Source of the DNA: Symsagittifera roscoffensis
Taxonomy: Eukaryota > Xenacoelomorpha > Acoela > Convolutidae
DNA length: 64,000 nucleotides
NCBI RefSeq assembly: GCF_963678635.1
Contig: NC_087064.1
Span: 15,987,802-16,051,801, forward strand
Reading direction: 5' to 3'
A model generated the notes under the pieces. It ran no database searches. It was not told the origin of the DNA and worked only from the letters and a program-made list of their open reading frames with translations. Of this stretch, positions 32,311 through 43,475 are shown in pieces (position 1 is the first letter of the stretch; each line of letters opens with the position of its first letter). A program made the translations under genes and the position numbers.

Positions 32311-33936
32311 TTATCGTGTCAAATTTTGCCAAGTTCGTTTCAGCAGGTTCCCCAACTCTAACTTGTTAATCTCGGCTTTTTGTTGGGTAGCCCAATGACG
32401 ACGCTTGCGGGACACTCCACGATCAAGTTTCTTCAGGCAATCTTCCAGTTCTTTCATGGTCTCCAGAGCCACCCAACAAGGTCGAGCGGTATTCCTTGTC
32501 GCATTTCTCTCAAGAGGATCGCTAGCCACTTGTTTCCCATTAGCCTAATGTTCAACCGAGGGCCATTCTTTGCCAATGTCCACTCCCCACGTTTGTCCAT
32601 TCGTCGAACCCTTTTTTGGTGTTTGCCTTCTGAGGTCTGAAGTCCTCCTCCGTTGTCGAACTTGTCGAGACTTCCATTCCCTTCATATCACCTCGGCCAG
32701 CTTCCTTGGTGCGGAGCTGCCCTTGTAGGCCACTGTCTTCCACCGCGCTAGAATCATGGCAGCCGTCTCCTTCAGATTCTTTTCTGAGACTGCGTCCGTC
32801 GAGGGACTACTTAACTCTTCTGTCTCTCTTCTCCTTTTCCGAGACCTTATTCCTTTACTTGGGGGCGGTGCCACTATCATCACTGATTCGACTTCTTTAT
32901 ACCGGTCCGGCCTTTCCAACTCTTGCCTCCACCTTCTCGAGCCTTAAGAATATTAATATCTTTAATCATATTACTAATCTTATTCTTACCATCCCTTTCA
33001 ACCTTAATCATTTTATCATCAGTTTTTTTCTGTTCAGAGTAGAGCTGTCTTTACATGCATCATCTTTGGTCTTCTAATCCATTTCCCTGAGCTTGATTAT
33101 CTTGCTCAATAGCTCCTTTCTCATTTTCCGTCCAGTCCGGTACCCATCAAGACAGGTTCCCCGAACTTCACCACCGTGTTCCACAACTCTTCTTTGAAGT
33201 CCTCCAGCGTAGTCTCACTCTTCACTCTCTGGTCAATCTCGCTCAAGAACTCTCGCCACGCCTTCTCACCCAGAGTGTTGAGAAACATCCATTTGTTGCC
33301 TTCAAAAGCGTTCCTCTTGCTTTCTTCGGCGTTCAAGAGCTTCATCCCCACGTTAGAAGTCTCACTCGTCAAAGGCAATTCCAGATCTTTGCGAGGGGCC
33401 CCATGGGGTGGTGTGGCCGTGTTCGCCCAGTTGTCTCTACTCAAGTCTTGCAGCAGCTCCTGTGTGGTGAAATCCCTTTCAGCTGGGTTCTGCTCTGGCG
33501 TATTCTCCACCTCCATTTCTTCTCCCGCTTCACTGAGGTTCTCATCCATACTCTCCCCTTCCTCAGACTCAGCCCGTTCTTTCTCAAGTGCATCTCTGAA
33601 CCTGTTCTCTACGGGATTGCTTCTTTTGTCTCCAGGGGTGCCCACCGATAGGGGTGAGGGTGTTGCCGGGTCCAGCTTCTTGTATTCCGTGAGGGCTACG
33701 TATACGGGGCCTGCCGCATCTAGCTCCTTTTCCTCTTGCTTCATTTCTAGCTGTTCCAATCCGTAGGCTGCTCGGTATTTCCTCGTAGCGAACCTCATTT
33801 CATCTTTCAGAGCAATGTGTCCCTCCTCCACGATCATTCTTCCATCATCCCAAATCGGCAGCCTGTTCTCCAGCTCAGCTTGCTCGAGCGTCCTCAAGAT
33901 ATCCCGAACCTCGAACTTTGTCGCCTGTGTCTTCAT
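32311..33936 (-). pseudogene. ORF3 segment e, Giant-3
   Basis: Frame 33121-33936 (271 codons) matches e of Giant-2 and Giant-4 closely: DDGRMIV.EGHIALKDEM, DAAGP.YVALTEYKKLDP, the SPLSVGTPGDKRS stretch, the acidic ES..E.MDE..SEAGE stretch and GTGLDGK. Later pieces at 32683-32919, 32552-32743 and 32311-32529 cover the rest of e, with a basic KRRRETEE patch. A relic broken by at least three frame changes. Confidence 0.82.
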
Positions 33937-34655
33937 GAGTTTATCTTGATGTCACACGTGTGGAAATACACTGCGGCTTAGTATCCAATAAACAAGGGAC
34001 CCCAATCGTCCGTAAGATCCTTCTGCTGTTTCTCCACAGTGGCTCTTGGGTGTAGGGATGGGACCACCAGCGGGCTATTCATCCCCAGGGTCATTCTTCT
34101 GACCATCGGGAATTCAGGGACAATGGTGGGCAAAATTTCTCGCCCAAGTATCATCTCCAATTCCTTCTTCACCAGTTCAAAACTCCCTTTCCACGCTGGG
34201 ATTTTTAAGATTTCCTCCTTGTCCGCTGCTGGGGGATTCAAATTCCAGAACTTGGGGTAGGCCTCAATGGGACCCTCACGTTTTCCCCCATTCTGCACTG
34301 CAATTGTCCCCGGAAGTTGAACACCATCAACTCTGGGTCCCTCACTTTCCCGAAGAGTACCGTGTCGCTCATCCGCGCCCTCAGCTCTTCTTGCCTGCAC
34401 CAGTTCAGTGCTGTCCCATCTAGAACACTTATCCAGCTCACATGCACCACTGAATTCCGGTATGCCGCCCCGAGCGGATCAGGAAAGGCGTACGTTACCG
34501 CCGGCCCATAGATGCAGGTCACGACTTCTCCAAGCCCCCTAATCGTCCCTAATGGGTCAGATCTCATGGTCAAACACAGATCACTCAAGAGAGGCATACC
34601 ACCATTCACCTCCTTCAACTCGTCTTGGGATTCCTCTCTTCGCCCGTCAGGTATC
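33937..34655 (-). pseudogene. ORF3 segment d C-terminal part, Giant-3
   Basis: From the gap edge, two frames (about 34238-34655 and 33978-34260) together match the second half of d of Giant-2: MPLLSDLCL, MRSDPLG, CIYGPAVTYAFPD, the GKREGPIEAYPKFWNLNP stretch and RRMTLGMNSPLVVPS. The first half of d is beyond the gap in opposite orientation (34856-35560). Confidence 0.8.
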
Positions 34656-34855
34656 NNNNNNNNNNNNNNNNNNNNNNNNNNNNNNNNNNNNNNNNNNNNN
34701 NNNNNNNNNNNNNNNNNNNNNNNNNNNNNNNNNNNNNNNNNNNNNNNNNNNNNNNNNNNNNNNNNNNNNNNNNNNNNNNNNNNNNNNNNNNNNNNNNNNN
34801 NNNNNNNNNNNNNNNNNNNNNNNNNNNNNNNNNNNNNNNNNNNNNNNNNNNNNNN
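34656..34855. other. Assembly gap (200 N)
   Basis: A run of exactly 200 undetermined bases, a common placeholder size. It falls in ORF3 segment d, and the homologous sequence on its two sides points in opposite directions. Confidence 0.99.
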
Positions 34856-35560
34856 GGTGGCCGTTTCTGACCCCAAGGCTTGAGAATGCCACGGACAAGA
34901 CGCAGGAGAGTGCCCCACCTCTCATCAAACAGATATGGTAGTTTTTTTGAGGGGCAGCTAGAAGTGGCAGAAGGCAGAGATATGACGGCGGGAAGATTTG
35001 TCACAGCGGCAAATGAAGTCACCATTGGAGGATTCTGGATGAAGCACGCGATAGGCTTTTTGAAGATCAGGAAAAAACCATGAAATCTTGAGATTCTTGA
35101 GCCTATGCTGGGAGAAGAAGTATATGGCCAGAGTGTTCTATGTGAAGGATGCCAACTTCGATGCGTTCCTGCAGGAATTACTGAACATGCACATTACTCT
35201 CTCACTGGCCCTGTACTTGGTCTACCCCAGGTATCTAGTCAACATGGGTTCAGCCAACATGCTCAGCAGGGGTGTGGAAACGCTCCGAATTGATAGATAC
35301 TTAACGCTAGTACTCTTGACTCACGGGGAACTGATGGCGTTTCATCGACTGATGAAGTATGTGGAACCCCTGTCGACGGGGAAGGCTCACCCAAGCGCGG
35401 AAACTTACTCATACAAGTGTGCTGCCGGGCTAAAGACGTTGCTGGTGGAGTATCTCTTAATGCAAAATCGATACCTGACGGGCGAAGAGAGGAATCCCAA
35501 GACGAGTTGAAGGAGGCGAATGGAGGCATGCCTCTCTTGAGTGATCTGTGTTTGATTTTG
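34856..35560 (+). pseudogene. Inverted ORF3 segment d fragment beside the gap
   Basis: The plus strand encodes d from the PRLENAT block through EVTIGGFW and NM.SRGVETL to the EERNPK.S and MPLLSDLCL blocks, mainly in frame 35088-35510. Its last ~80 bases (about 35480-35560) repeat 34570-34655 in inverted orientation. Turned around, it would supply the missing first half of d for Giant-3, so it may be a misoriented contig. The next 144 bases (35561-35704) are AT-rich and empty. Confidence 0.75.
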
Positions 35561-35704
35561 TTTTGGTCCTGTTGCTTTTCTTTCGGTTATCGATACCCCT
35601 ACTTCTTTTCATGATTTTTATATACAATTTTCTTTATTTACAATTTCAATATTTACAAGTCCCTATCGTAAAATCCGATTGCAACTATACAAAAAAAATT
35701 TAAA

Positions 35705-36630
35705 AAAATTAGAGGCGGAGGGTGAATGTAGGGAATCAGCGACAGAAGACGTCTTGATGGTTGGCTAGACCTCAGAGGGAATATCCAATCAAAAGCAGAC
35801 CAGATGGTTATCCTGGAACGTGGATGGAGGCGTGAGGGGATTCGACTTGGTAAGAAATCCCGCCTGGAATAATAACACGGAATATGGTGCGGGAGAGTTC
35901 CCATTCCCCACCAGACCACTAGCGGGATTCGCAGCCCAATCCACAAGCAGGCCACTGTCTATGATACGGTCTCAGCAGAAAAATGAAGCGTACCCGGAAC
36001 TCAGTAACTTGAAGAGGGAACTAGAAAGGGCCCAGAGGGAACGAGACTTGAGAGGGATCAGGCGACGAGTGATCTCAACATGATCAGGGCGGAGTACCAG
36101 CAGGAGCAGAAAAAGCGCGAGATGGAGGCGAACTGTGAGCAACTAAAGTCGGAGATGGAAAAGATTCAGAGGAGGCAACGAGAGTTCGCGAGGTAGAAAG
36201 AAAAGGTGACGAGGACGACGGAACCAGCAGGATCGAGACCAGAGTCGCGAATGGAGGTGGATGAGGTTCCCCGGCCCAGTGGTTGATTCAATTTAGACCG
36301 AGCAGCCAGCCCAGGAGCACATGAACGAGGGGCTAGAAGTGTGGATACCACCCGAGCCGGTACCCTCCGTGCGCAGTCTAGAGACGCAAATAATACGGCC
36401 ATTGATGGAGGTCACGCTCCCGGGATATACTCACAGTTCAACCTCAAGTGGTAGCCAAATCGGCGCGAGTTCATCACGTCTCAAGGAGCTACATGATAGG
36501 TTGCAGTCGAGGACTCGTGACGACTCAATACGAGAAGAGCGACCTCCCACCTGGAGGGGCCATCCAGTCAGGAGTGTAATAATAGCGAGCTAGAAGAAGA
36601 ACACGGATGGTGCATATCACAGGTAGAACC
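35705..36630 (+). pseudogene. ORF3 segments a/b, N-terminal part (Giant-4)
   Basis: Starts abruptly inside segment a (ATED.LM, then QTRWLSWNVDGGVRGFDL). In frame 35820-36083 it continues without a frameshift into segment b (SMIRSQQ, EAYPEL and the coiled coil), whereas Giant-2 changes frame here. Frame 36321-36593 holds the LEVWIPPE...SLETQIIRPLM stretch. Stops at 36084 and 36196 break it. Confidence 0.75.
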
Positions 36631-36870
36631 GCATGGACTGGACAACGCACAACGGGCAAGTAGGGATTGCTTCCATGGCGCGGCTTGGGCTGAGTACTTC
36701 TTGTCCTTACTTGATTAAAGGGGACCTTCTGATACGAGTACTGACACGAACCCAGTCACATTGGCAGGTTGGAGTCTTGAGTTTTTTCTGGAGCTGCGAG
36801 ATGTTAGACGGGAGTCGACTCGAGAAACAGCTCAAGGATCAGCCGGACCAGACAACCGGGATCCACAACG
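36631..36870 (+). pseudogene. SGNH hydrolase remnant with internal deletion (Giant-4)
   Basis: Block I survives as KGDLLIRVLTR, with catalytic GDS changed to GDL. The frame runs only to the SFFWS stretch and then jumps to the region after the hydrolase. Blocks III and V, about 170-190 residues in Giant-2, are missing. Confidence 0.75.
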
Positions 36871-37865
36871 ATGGAGGCCGAGGAGACAGAGTCATTCACG
36901 CCCCAAAGTTCGGTGGTGTCTTCAGTGGTGGTGGTGGACAAAAAGAAGGTGGAGAGACCGGCAGAGACGAGCAAGACACGATATCTAGAGAGGGTAAAGG
37001 AGTTGGATTTGGAATGCAGGCAGGAATTGGCAGAAGTCCTGGGACTCAAGAACGTGTCACACGAGGAATTGAGTCGACACCACTGTGTGGATTGGTTGAC
37101 AGCCCACGAGGAACATTTTTCAAAAGCAAGGACAATGGAGACAGCAGACTTAACTGGGATGCCGCTGAAGTCGATAACGGGACCAGTCAAGTATAGGCCG
37201 CTCAAGCAATTGGGGAGTGCAGGACTGATAGTGGAACCTCCCAAGCATCGACCGAGCATAGCCGGAATCAGGGTGGCAACTCCCGCACAGTTGAGAGTGG
37301 TGGAGAAGCTGCTTGAGCCGAAAGTCATGGGGCTCCCAGATGCCGCACATGAAGGTTCAAAGCTAGCTGATGATCCGAGATTTGGTAAACCCTGTGGAAG
37401 CTCACAGTAGCCCAAGACGTTGGCAGTGTATGATCGATCGGATCAAGGAGCAGCGAGGGTGATCATCGTGGCGGATTCGGATTTCGAGGGGATGTCCCCG
37501 AAGCTATTTTGGCCAGAAACCTTAGTGTATCTGCTGCCTGGTGCGGAGCTGAATCAGATGCTGACCCTGGTGGTGGCGATCAAGTCGGAGACGCCTTCCG
37601 AGCCGGAAACTGCTGCTATTTGCAGGAATGAACGACCACCTGCATGCGGCAGGGCTTCTGTAGCACCTGAAAGGCGAGACTGAAAGAAAAACTGGGAAGC
37701 AACCCAGATGTTGTTCGCCTCAATGAATGAGGTGCAGGAATCTGTGGTTTCTCGATTTGGATCCAAGACAAGAGTGGCATTTAGGACGTCCTCGGGCTAC
37801 GCGAGTATGCCGCCTGCCTTGCAGTTTGTGTATGCTATGTTGATCTTGATAGCGGAAGGGAACGC
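36871..37865 (+). pseudogene. ORF3 end of b plus segment c, first repeat (Giant-4)
   Basis: Frame 36871-37410 (179 codons) carries the RHHCVDWL, TADLTGMP and PAQLRVVEKLLEP landmarks, ending in a TAG after CGSSQ. In phase with the rest, 37420-37683 then holds segment c (VIIVADSDF, LFWPETLVY), which frameshifts before the G-x-ND strand. The whole is repeated at 37866 onward. Confidence 0.78.
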
Positions 37866-38830
37866 GTGGTGGTAGTGTCCTCGGTGGTGGTAGTGGACAA
37901 CAGGAAGGCGGAGAGACTAGGAGAGACGAGCATGGCACGATATCTGGAGAGGGTGAAGGGTCTAGACCTGGAAGATTTGGCTTGTAGGCAAGAGTTGGCG
38001 GAGATCCTGGGGATCAATGTTGTGTCTAACGAGGACTTGAGCAGACACCACTGCGTGGACTGGTTAAAGGCCCAAGAGGCACATTTCTCGAGAACTAGGA
38101 CGTTGGAGACAGCAGACTTAACTGGGATTCCGCAGAACTCGATAATGGGCCCAGTCAACTACAGGCCCCTCAGGCAACTGTTGGGGAGTCCAGGACACAT
38201 AGCGGAACCTCCCAAACACCAAACAACTATAGCCAGAGTCAGGGTAGCGATTCCCGCACAGCTGAGAGTGGTGAAAAAACTTCTTGAGCCGGAAAACATG
38301 GGACTCCCAGATTCCGGTATGGAAAACCCTTGTGGAAGCTCGCAGCTAGCCAAAACGTTGGCAGTATATGACCGATCGGATCCAGGAGCAGCGAGGGTAA
38401 TCGTCGTGGCGGGATCGAACTTCGAGGGGACGTCGCCAAATTTGTTCTGGCCAGAGACCTTGGTGTATCTGCTGCCTTGGGCAGAATTGAATCAAATGTT
38501 GACCCTGGTGGTGGCAATTAAATCAGAGACGCCTTGCGAGCCTGAGCTGTTGCTATTTGCGGGAATGATCGACCACCTGCATGCCGCAGGGTTCCTAGAG
38601 CATCTAAGGGGTGGGGAACCAACACCCAAGAAGATCTGGGAGGCAACCCAGACGCTGTTTGCCGCAATGAGCGAGGTGCAAGAGTTGGTAGCTTCTCGTT
38701 TTGGGCCCAAGACGAGAGTGGTATTTACAACATCCCCGGGCTATGCGGGCATGCCACCAGCCTTGCAGTTTGTGTATGCATGGTTGATCTTGATAGCGGA
38801 AGGTAACGCGTGGCGGATGATTTTGGCCGC
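36912..38830 (+). repeat. Diverged ~956-bp tandem duplication in Giant-4 ORF3
   Basis: 36912-37867 and 37868-38830 both run from the VVSSVVVVD stretch to the LQFVYA end of segment c. They differ at many sites, estimated at 85-88% identical by eye, so the duplication is old or the copies have different sources. Confidence 0.8.
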
Positions 38831-39323
38831 TCCTAATCGCGAACTGGAGCCAGTCAACTTGAGACTTCTCAAGTCGGAGCTGAGAGCGGCATGGGCAGGT
38901 GTGTCCCATGCACTGAGGGGATTCTACGAAATGGCGGACATTTTGATTGTGCTGGATGAGATCCTCTGCCTTGAGGTGTCGAATCTCGCCCGGCAACTGA
39001 AGTTTAATCCAGAGATAAGGGACGATCACCCTGTAATAAACCATCTAACGGCCAGCCTGTGGTTCCGAAGCATGGATCTGACAATCACGAGCTCCATCAG
39101 TAAAGCGAGGGGAACAAGCAACGAGAGGAAAAAAGTAGCTGCGGCCGAGAAGCAATTAAAATCGATGGGTTACCGCTTGACGCAGGAGAGAGGTAGAGGC
39201 CGTTTCTCACCTCAAGACTTGAGAACGCTACAGTCAAGACGAGGGAAGGTGCTTCACCTCTCATCAAACAGATATGGGAGTTTCTTGAGGGACAACTGTA
39301 AGTGGCAGAAAACAGGGAAATGA
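37866..39323 (+). CDS. ORF3 end of b, c and start of d in one frame (Giant-4)
   Basis: 485 codons. Unlike other copies, this one reads continuously from the b end (RHHCVDWLKA) through c (VIVVAGSNF, LFWPETLVY, LLLFAGMIDHLH, SPGYAGMPPALQFVYA) into d (ILIAEGN, LRLLKSELRAAW, ILIVLDEILCLEVSN). It shows that b, c and d are one protein, and that stops between them in Giant-1 and Giant-2 are lesions. In block III of the c module the Asn is replaced (MIDH). The end is frame-shifted relative to d. Function unknown. Confidence 0.75.
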   Translation: MVVVSSVVVVDNRKAERLGETSMARYLERVKGLDLEDLACRQELAEILGINVVSNEDLSRHHCVDWLKAQEAHFSRTRTLETADLTGIPQNSIMGPVNYRPLRQLLGSPGHIAEPPKHQTTIARVRVAIPAQLRVVKKLLEPENMGLPDSGMENPCGSSQLAKTLAVYDRSDPGAARVIVVAGSNFEGTSPNLFWPETLVYLLPWAELNQMLTLVVAIKSETPCEPELLLFAGMIDHLHAAGFLEHLRGGEPTPKKIWEATQTLFAAMSEVQELVASRFGPKTRVVFTTSPGYAGMPPALQFVYAWLILIAEGNAWRMILAAPNRELEPVNLRLLKSELRAAWAGVSHALRGFYEMADILIVLDEILCLEVSNLARQLKFNPEIRDDHPVINHLTASLWFRSMDLTITSSISKARGTSNERKKVAAAEKQLKSMGYRLTQERGRGRFSPQDLRTLQSRRGKVLHLSSNRYGSFLRDNCKWQKTGK

Positions 39324-40906
39324 TGGTGGGAAGATTTGTCACGGCGGCCAATGAAGTCACCATCGGAGGGTTCTGGATGAAGCACGCGAAAGGCTAATTG
39401 AAGATCAGGAAAAACCATGAAATCTTGAAATTCTTGGGCCTATGCTGAGAGAAGGAGTATATGGGCAGAGTGTTCTATGCGAAAGATACCATTTTCGATG
39501 CATTCGTGCAGGAACTACTAAATATGCCCATCAACCTCTTACTGGCCCTGAATTTGGTCTACCACAGATACCTGTTGAATATGGGTCCGGCATATATGTT
39601 CAGCAGGGGTGTGGAAACGCTCCAAATTGATGGGTACTGGACATTTGCCCTCTTGACCCATGGAGAGCTAACGGCGTTTCATCGATTGATGAAGTACGGG
39701 GAACCCCTTTCGGTAAGAAAGGCTCACCCGAGTGTGGAGACCTGTTCATACAAGTGTGCTGCCGGACTGAAGACGTTGCTGGTAGAATACGTCCTAATGC
39801 AGAATCGCTATATGACGGGCGAGGAAAAAAATGCCAAGACGAGAGAAGAGTTGAGGGAGGCGAACGGAGGCATACCTCTTTTGCCTGATCTGTGCCTGGT
39901 CATGAGGTCTGACCCATTGGGGATGATCAGTGGTCTAGGGAAAGATGTGATCTGCGTCTATAGACCGGCAGCTTTCCCGGATCCGCTCGTGGTGGCGTAT
40001 CGGCACTCGGTGGTGCACGTGAGCTTAATAAGCGTTCTAGATGATACGGCACTGAACTGGTGCAGACAAGAAGACTTGAGAGCACGAATGAGTGAAACGG
40101 TGCTTTTTGGGAAAGTGAAAGACCCTGAGCTGATGGTGTTCAACTTCCGGGGACAACTGCAGTGCAGAATGGGGGGCAAACGAGAAGGTCCTATCGAGGC
40201 CTATCCCAAGTTATGGAACTTATATCCCGTGGCAGGGGACAAGAAGGAAGTCTTGCGAATCCCGGCCTGGAAAAGGAGTTTCGAATTCGTGAAGACGGAG
40301 TTGGAAGCTATACTTGAGCGGGATGTTCTGCCTGTTGCCCTCCCTGAGTTCCCGACGGTCAGAAAAATTACCCTGTGGATGAACAGGCCCATGGTAGTCT
40401 CTTCCCTGCACGCCAGAGCCACTGTGGAGAAGCAACAAAAAGAATTCACGGATGGTTGCGATCCCTTATTCGTTGGATACTCAGCTGCAGTTTACTTCCA
40501 CACGTGTGACATCAAGATAAACTCGTGGACCACACAAGCTAAGAAGATGAGAGGCTCGATGCCCCCTAAGTTCGAGGTCCGGGATATCTTAAGGACGCTT
40601 GAGGAGGCTGAGCTCGAGAATAAGCTGCTAATTTATGATGATGGGAGAATGATCGTGCAGGAAGGACATATAGCTCTGAAAGATGACATGAAGTTTGCTA
40701 CGAGGAAGTATCGAGCGCCTTATGGATTGGAGGAGTTCGAGCTAAGGCAAGAGGGAAAAAGGCTTGATGCAGCAGGCCCCTTGTATGTAGCCCTCACTGA
40801 GTATAAGAAGCTAGATCCATCAAGACCCTCACCCTTGTCGGTGGGCACCCCTGGAGATAAAAGAAGCCATCCTGTGGAGAACAGATTCAGGGATGCACTA
40901 GAGTAA
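39324..40906 (+). pseudogene. ORF3 segment d (Giant-4)
   Basis: Frame 39461-40906 (481 codons) matches most of d and the first part of e: SRGVETL, MPI-type segment, YKCAAGLKTLLVEY, the GGIPLLPDLC stretch, GKREGPIEAYPK, YFHTC, DDGRMIVQEGHIALKDDM, YKKLDP, SVGTPGDKRS. It ends in a TAA where the other copies have Lys. The preceding 137 bases carry d in broken frames. No known fold. Confidence 0.8.
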
Positions 40907-40936
40907 GAACAAACTGGGTCAGGGGAAGACGAAGGC

Positions 40937-41605
40937 ATGGATGAAACCCTCAGTGAAGCGGGAGAAGAGATGGAGGTGGGAAATACACCTGACCAGGATC
41001 CAGCGGAAAGGGATTTCACCACGCATGAGCTATTGCAAGACTTGAGTGGGGACGACTGGGCGAACAAAGCCACCCCACCCCTGAGATCTCCTCGCAAAGA
41101 TCTGGAAATGCCCCTGGCGAATGAGGCCTCTAACATGGGGATGATACTCTTGAGTGCCGAAGAAAGCAAGATGAACGCCTTCGAGGGCAATAAATGGATG
41201 TTCCTGAACAAACTGGACGAGAAGGCGTGGCACGATTTCTTGGGCGACTTCAACCAGAGAGTGAAGAGCGAAACTAAGCTAGATGACTTCAAGGAAGAGT
41301 TGTGGAATACAGTGGTGAAGTTCGGGGAACCTGTCGTGATGGGTACCGGACTAGATGAAAAAGCGAGAAAGGAGCTACTAGAGAGAATGATCAGCCTGAG
41401 GGAACCGGAACAGAAGGCCAAAACTGACGCATGTAAAGACAGCTCTACTCTGAACAAAAAAGCTGTTGATAAAATAATTAGGGTTGAAAGGTATGATAAG
41501 AATAAGACTAGTAATATGATTAAAAATATTAATGTTCTTAAGGCTCGAGAAGAAGGAGGCAAGAGTTGGAAAGGGCGGACCTGGATAAAGAAGTCTAATC
41601 AGTGA
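40937..41605 (+). pseudogene. ORF3 segment e, acidic and helical part (Giant-4)
   Basis: 222 codons beginning with MDETLSEAGEEMEV. It contains the FTTHELLQDLS, ASNMGMILLSAEES and GTGLDEKARKELL blocks shared with Giant-2 and Giant-3. Before it lies only the TAA lesion, so it continues from the previous frame. Function unknown. Confidence 0.8.
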
Positions 41606-42188
41606 TGATAGTGGCGACGCCCCCGAGCAAGGGAAAAAGCTCTCGGAAAAGGAGAAGGGAGACAGAAGAAGTAAGTAGTCCCTCGGCGGACGCAGTCTCA
41701 GAAAAGAATCTGAAGGAGGCGGCCCCCATTATTCTAGCGCGATGGAAGACAGCGGCATATAAGGGCAGCTCTGCACCACGGAAGTTGGCCGAGGTGATGG
41801 AGGGTTTGAAAGCTTCGACGAAATTGACATCGGAAGAGGACTTCAGAACCCAAAAGGCAACACCAAAAGGGGTTCGACGAGTGGACAAACGTGGGAGGTG
41901 GACGTCGGCAATGAATGGCTCTCGACCCAACACCAGGAGGCCATTGGGAAACAAGTGACGGGTGATCCTCTTGAGAAAAATGCGACGAGGAACACCGCTC
42001 GACCCTGGTGGGTCGCTCTAGAGACCATGAAAGAGCTGGAGAATTACCCGAAGAAATTTGATCGCGGAGTATAACGCAAGCGTCGTCATTGGGCCACCCA
42101 ACAGAAAGCCAAGGTTACTAAGTTAGAGTTGGGGAACCGGCTGAGGTGAACTTGGGAAAACCTGCTGCTGGATAATTTCGAAGAGGCG
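41602..42188 (+). pseudogene. ORF3 segment e, basic C-terminal part (Giant-4)
   Basis: Frame 41602-41958 carries the basic RKRRRETEE patch and ILARWKTAAYKGSSAP. After a frameshift the WWVALETMK-like block and helix are seen only in broken form (41960-42188, with a TAA at about 42072). Confidence 0.7.
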
Positions 42189-42671
42189 ATGAGAACACCC
42201 TCGTCAGCGTTGCCGTTGATTGCAAATCCTTTCGTCAGTACGGCAGGACAGTTGATGTTCGCATGGAGCTTGGCGGGAGTAGAGCTGGAGGTGTTAACCT
42301 CGCACGATAAATTGAAGCTGGGCAACAAGAGTTTACAGGTTTATCAAATGCTGGTGCAGCATATTACCAGAGACATTTCGGGTTTGAGTCTAGCGAGGGT
42401 AAAGGATGCCACTTGTTTCTTAAGATGGATCATGTCCGTGATAACCGACAGTACTGTCCAAATGTGTCATCGGAAGGCGATGGGAAGTAAAATTATGGAA
42501 AGGAGAATCTCAACGGTCATCCTGAATGTGTACCAAAGTACTGGAATCGAGAAAGAGGATGGCTCCAGACAGTCTCTAGAGAGGCATGGGAAATTTGATG
42601 AAATACGGTGGTTCTACAACAAGAAGTTCGAGGAGGGGCATGACGTGCGTCATAATTTAGCCCGGGCGTAA
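42189..42671 (+). pseudogene. ORF3 e/f boundary (Giant-4)
   Basis: 160 codons. NPFVSTAGQLMFAWSLAG passes without interruption into DKLKLGNKS, DATCFLRWIMSV and VYQSTGIEKEDGSR. This joins e and f in one frame, where Giant-2 has a frameshift and a TAG. Confidence 0.78.
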
Positions 42672-43475
42672 GACTACTCTAAGCCCACAAAGCTGAGAAA
42701 ATATCAATATGTATCTCGAGTAATGGGAATAGGTTACAACACTCTCTTGCATTCGGAGGCCGGGAACGCCTACTTGAATTAATTTTGAAGTGGCGGCCTA
42801 GGCCTAACACTTGAGAAGATGCCAGAAAGGATCAGCGTGCCGCGATCAAACAAGAGGGTGGAATTGAAGAGGGGAAATGGAAATGACATGCTGATTACGA
42901 TTTTGGGGACGGTTTGGAAGTTGCTGAGACCTTCCTGGTGCCCACATCCCCACGCAAGTTTGATTGAAGAAGTCACGAAGCGAGTGAGAATGTAACTAAC
43001 GAATGATGAGGACTTGGAGAATCTGAATGTGGTACACAAAGTGATCCTACCCCATAGTAAGGAGTCGGAGGAAACAACGCGCAAGCTAGATAAATCAGCG
43101 AAGAAAAGGGAACCCGGTAGTTGTCTGGACCTGGTGTGTGGAAGTGGAGAGTATTCTTGCGATGGACGATCCTGTGTCAGGATACAGTCCTCCCAGAAGG
43201 AAGACTTAGCCACTTGGTTTGGTGACATTACAGAGAAGGAAAAGAGAGAGGTACAGATAATGGCTGAGTGTTACACGAGCACTACTGTAAATATAGCAAC
43301 GGCGTTGGGGTTCTTCTCAAGGATGTGCAGCTTGCAATCGCTGGAGATGCTAGAGTCCGAGCACCACTTGGTGACAGCGTTGAGCGTGGAGTCATGGCCT
43401 GGGGCTTTGCAAATAACCAAAAAACACATCAGAGAGTGGAAGATTGGTCTTGAGGCGGAGATGGGGTTTCCATGA
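42672..43475 (+). pseudogene. ORF3 segment f, N-terminal part (Giant-4)
   Basis: 42672-43013 holds f in broken frames (PSWCPHPHASLIEE visible). Frame 43014-43475 carries the Cys/His cluster with its His changed to Tyr (GEYSC), plus TALGFFSRMCSLQSLE and ALSVESWPGALQ. It ends by a frame change in GFP. Confidence 0.78.

Noticed and set aside
33176-33766. 196-codon Ser-rich plus-strand frame
   Set aside because: It lies entirely opposite ORF3 segment e; its Ser richness follows from the acidic Glu/Asp codons on the other strand.
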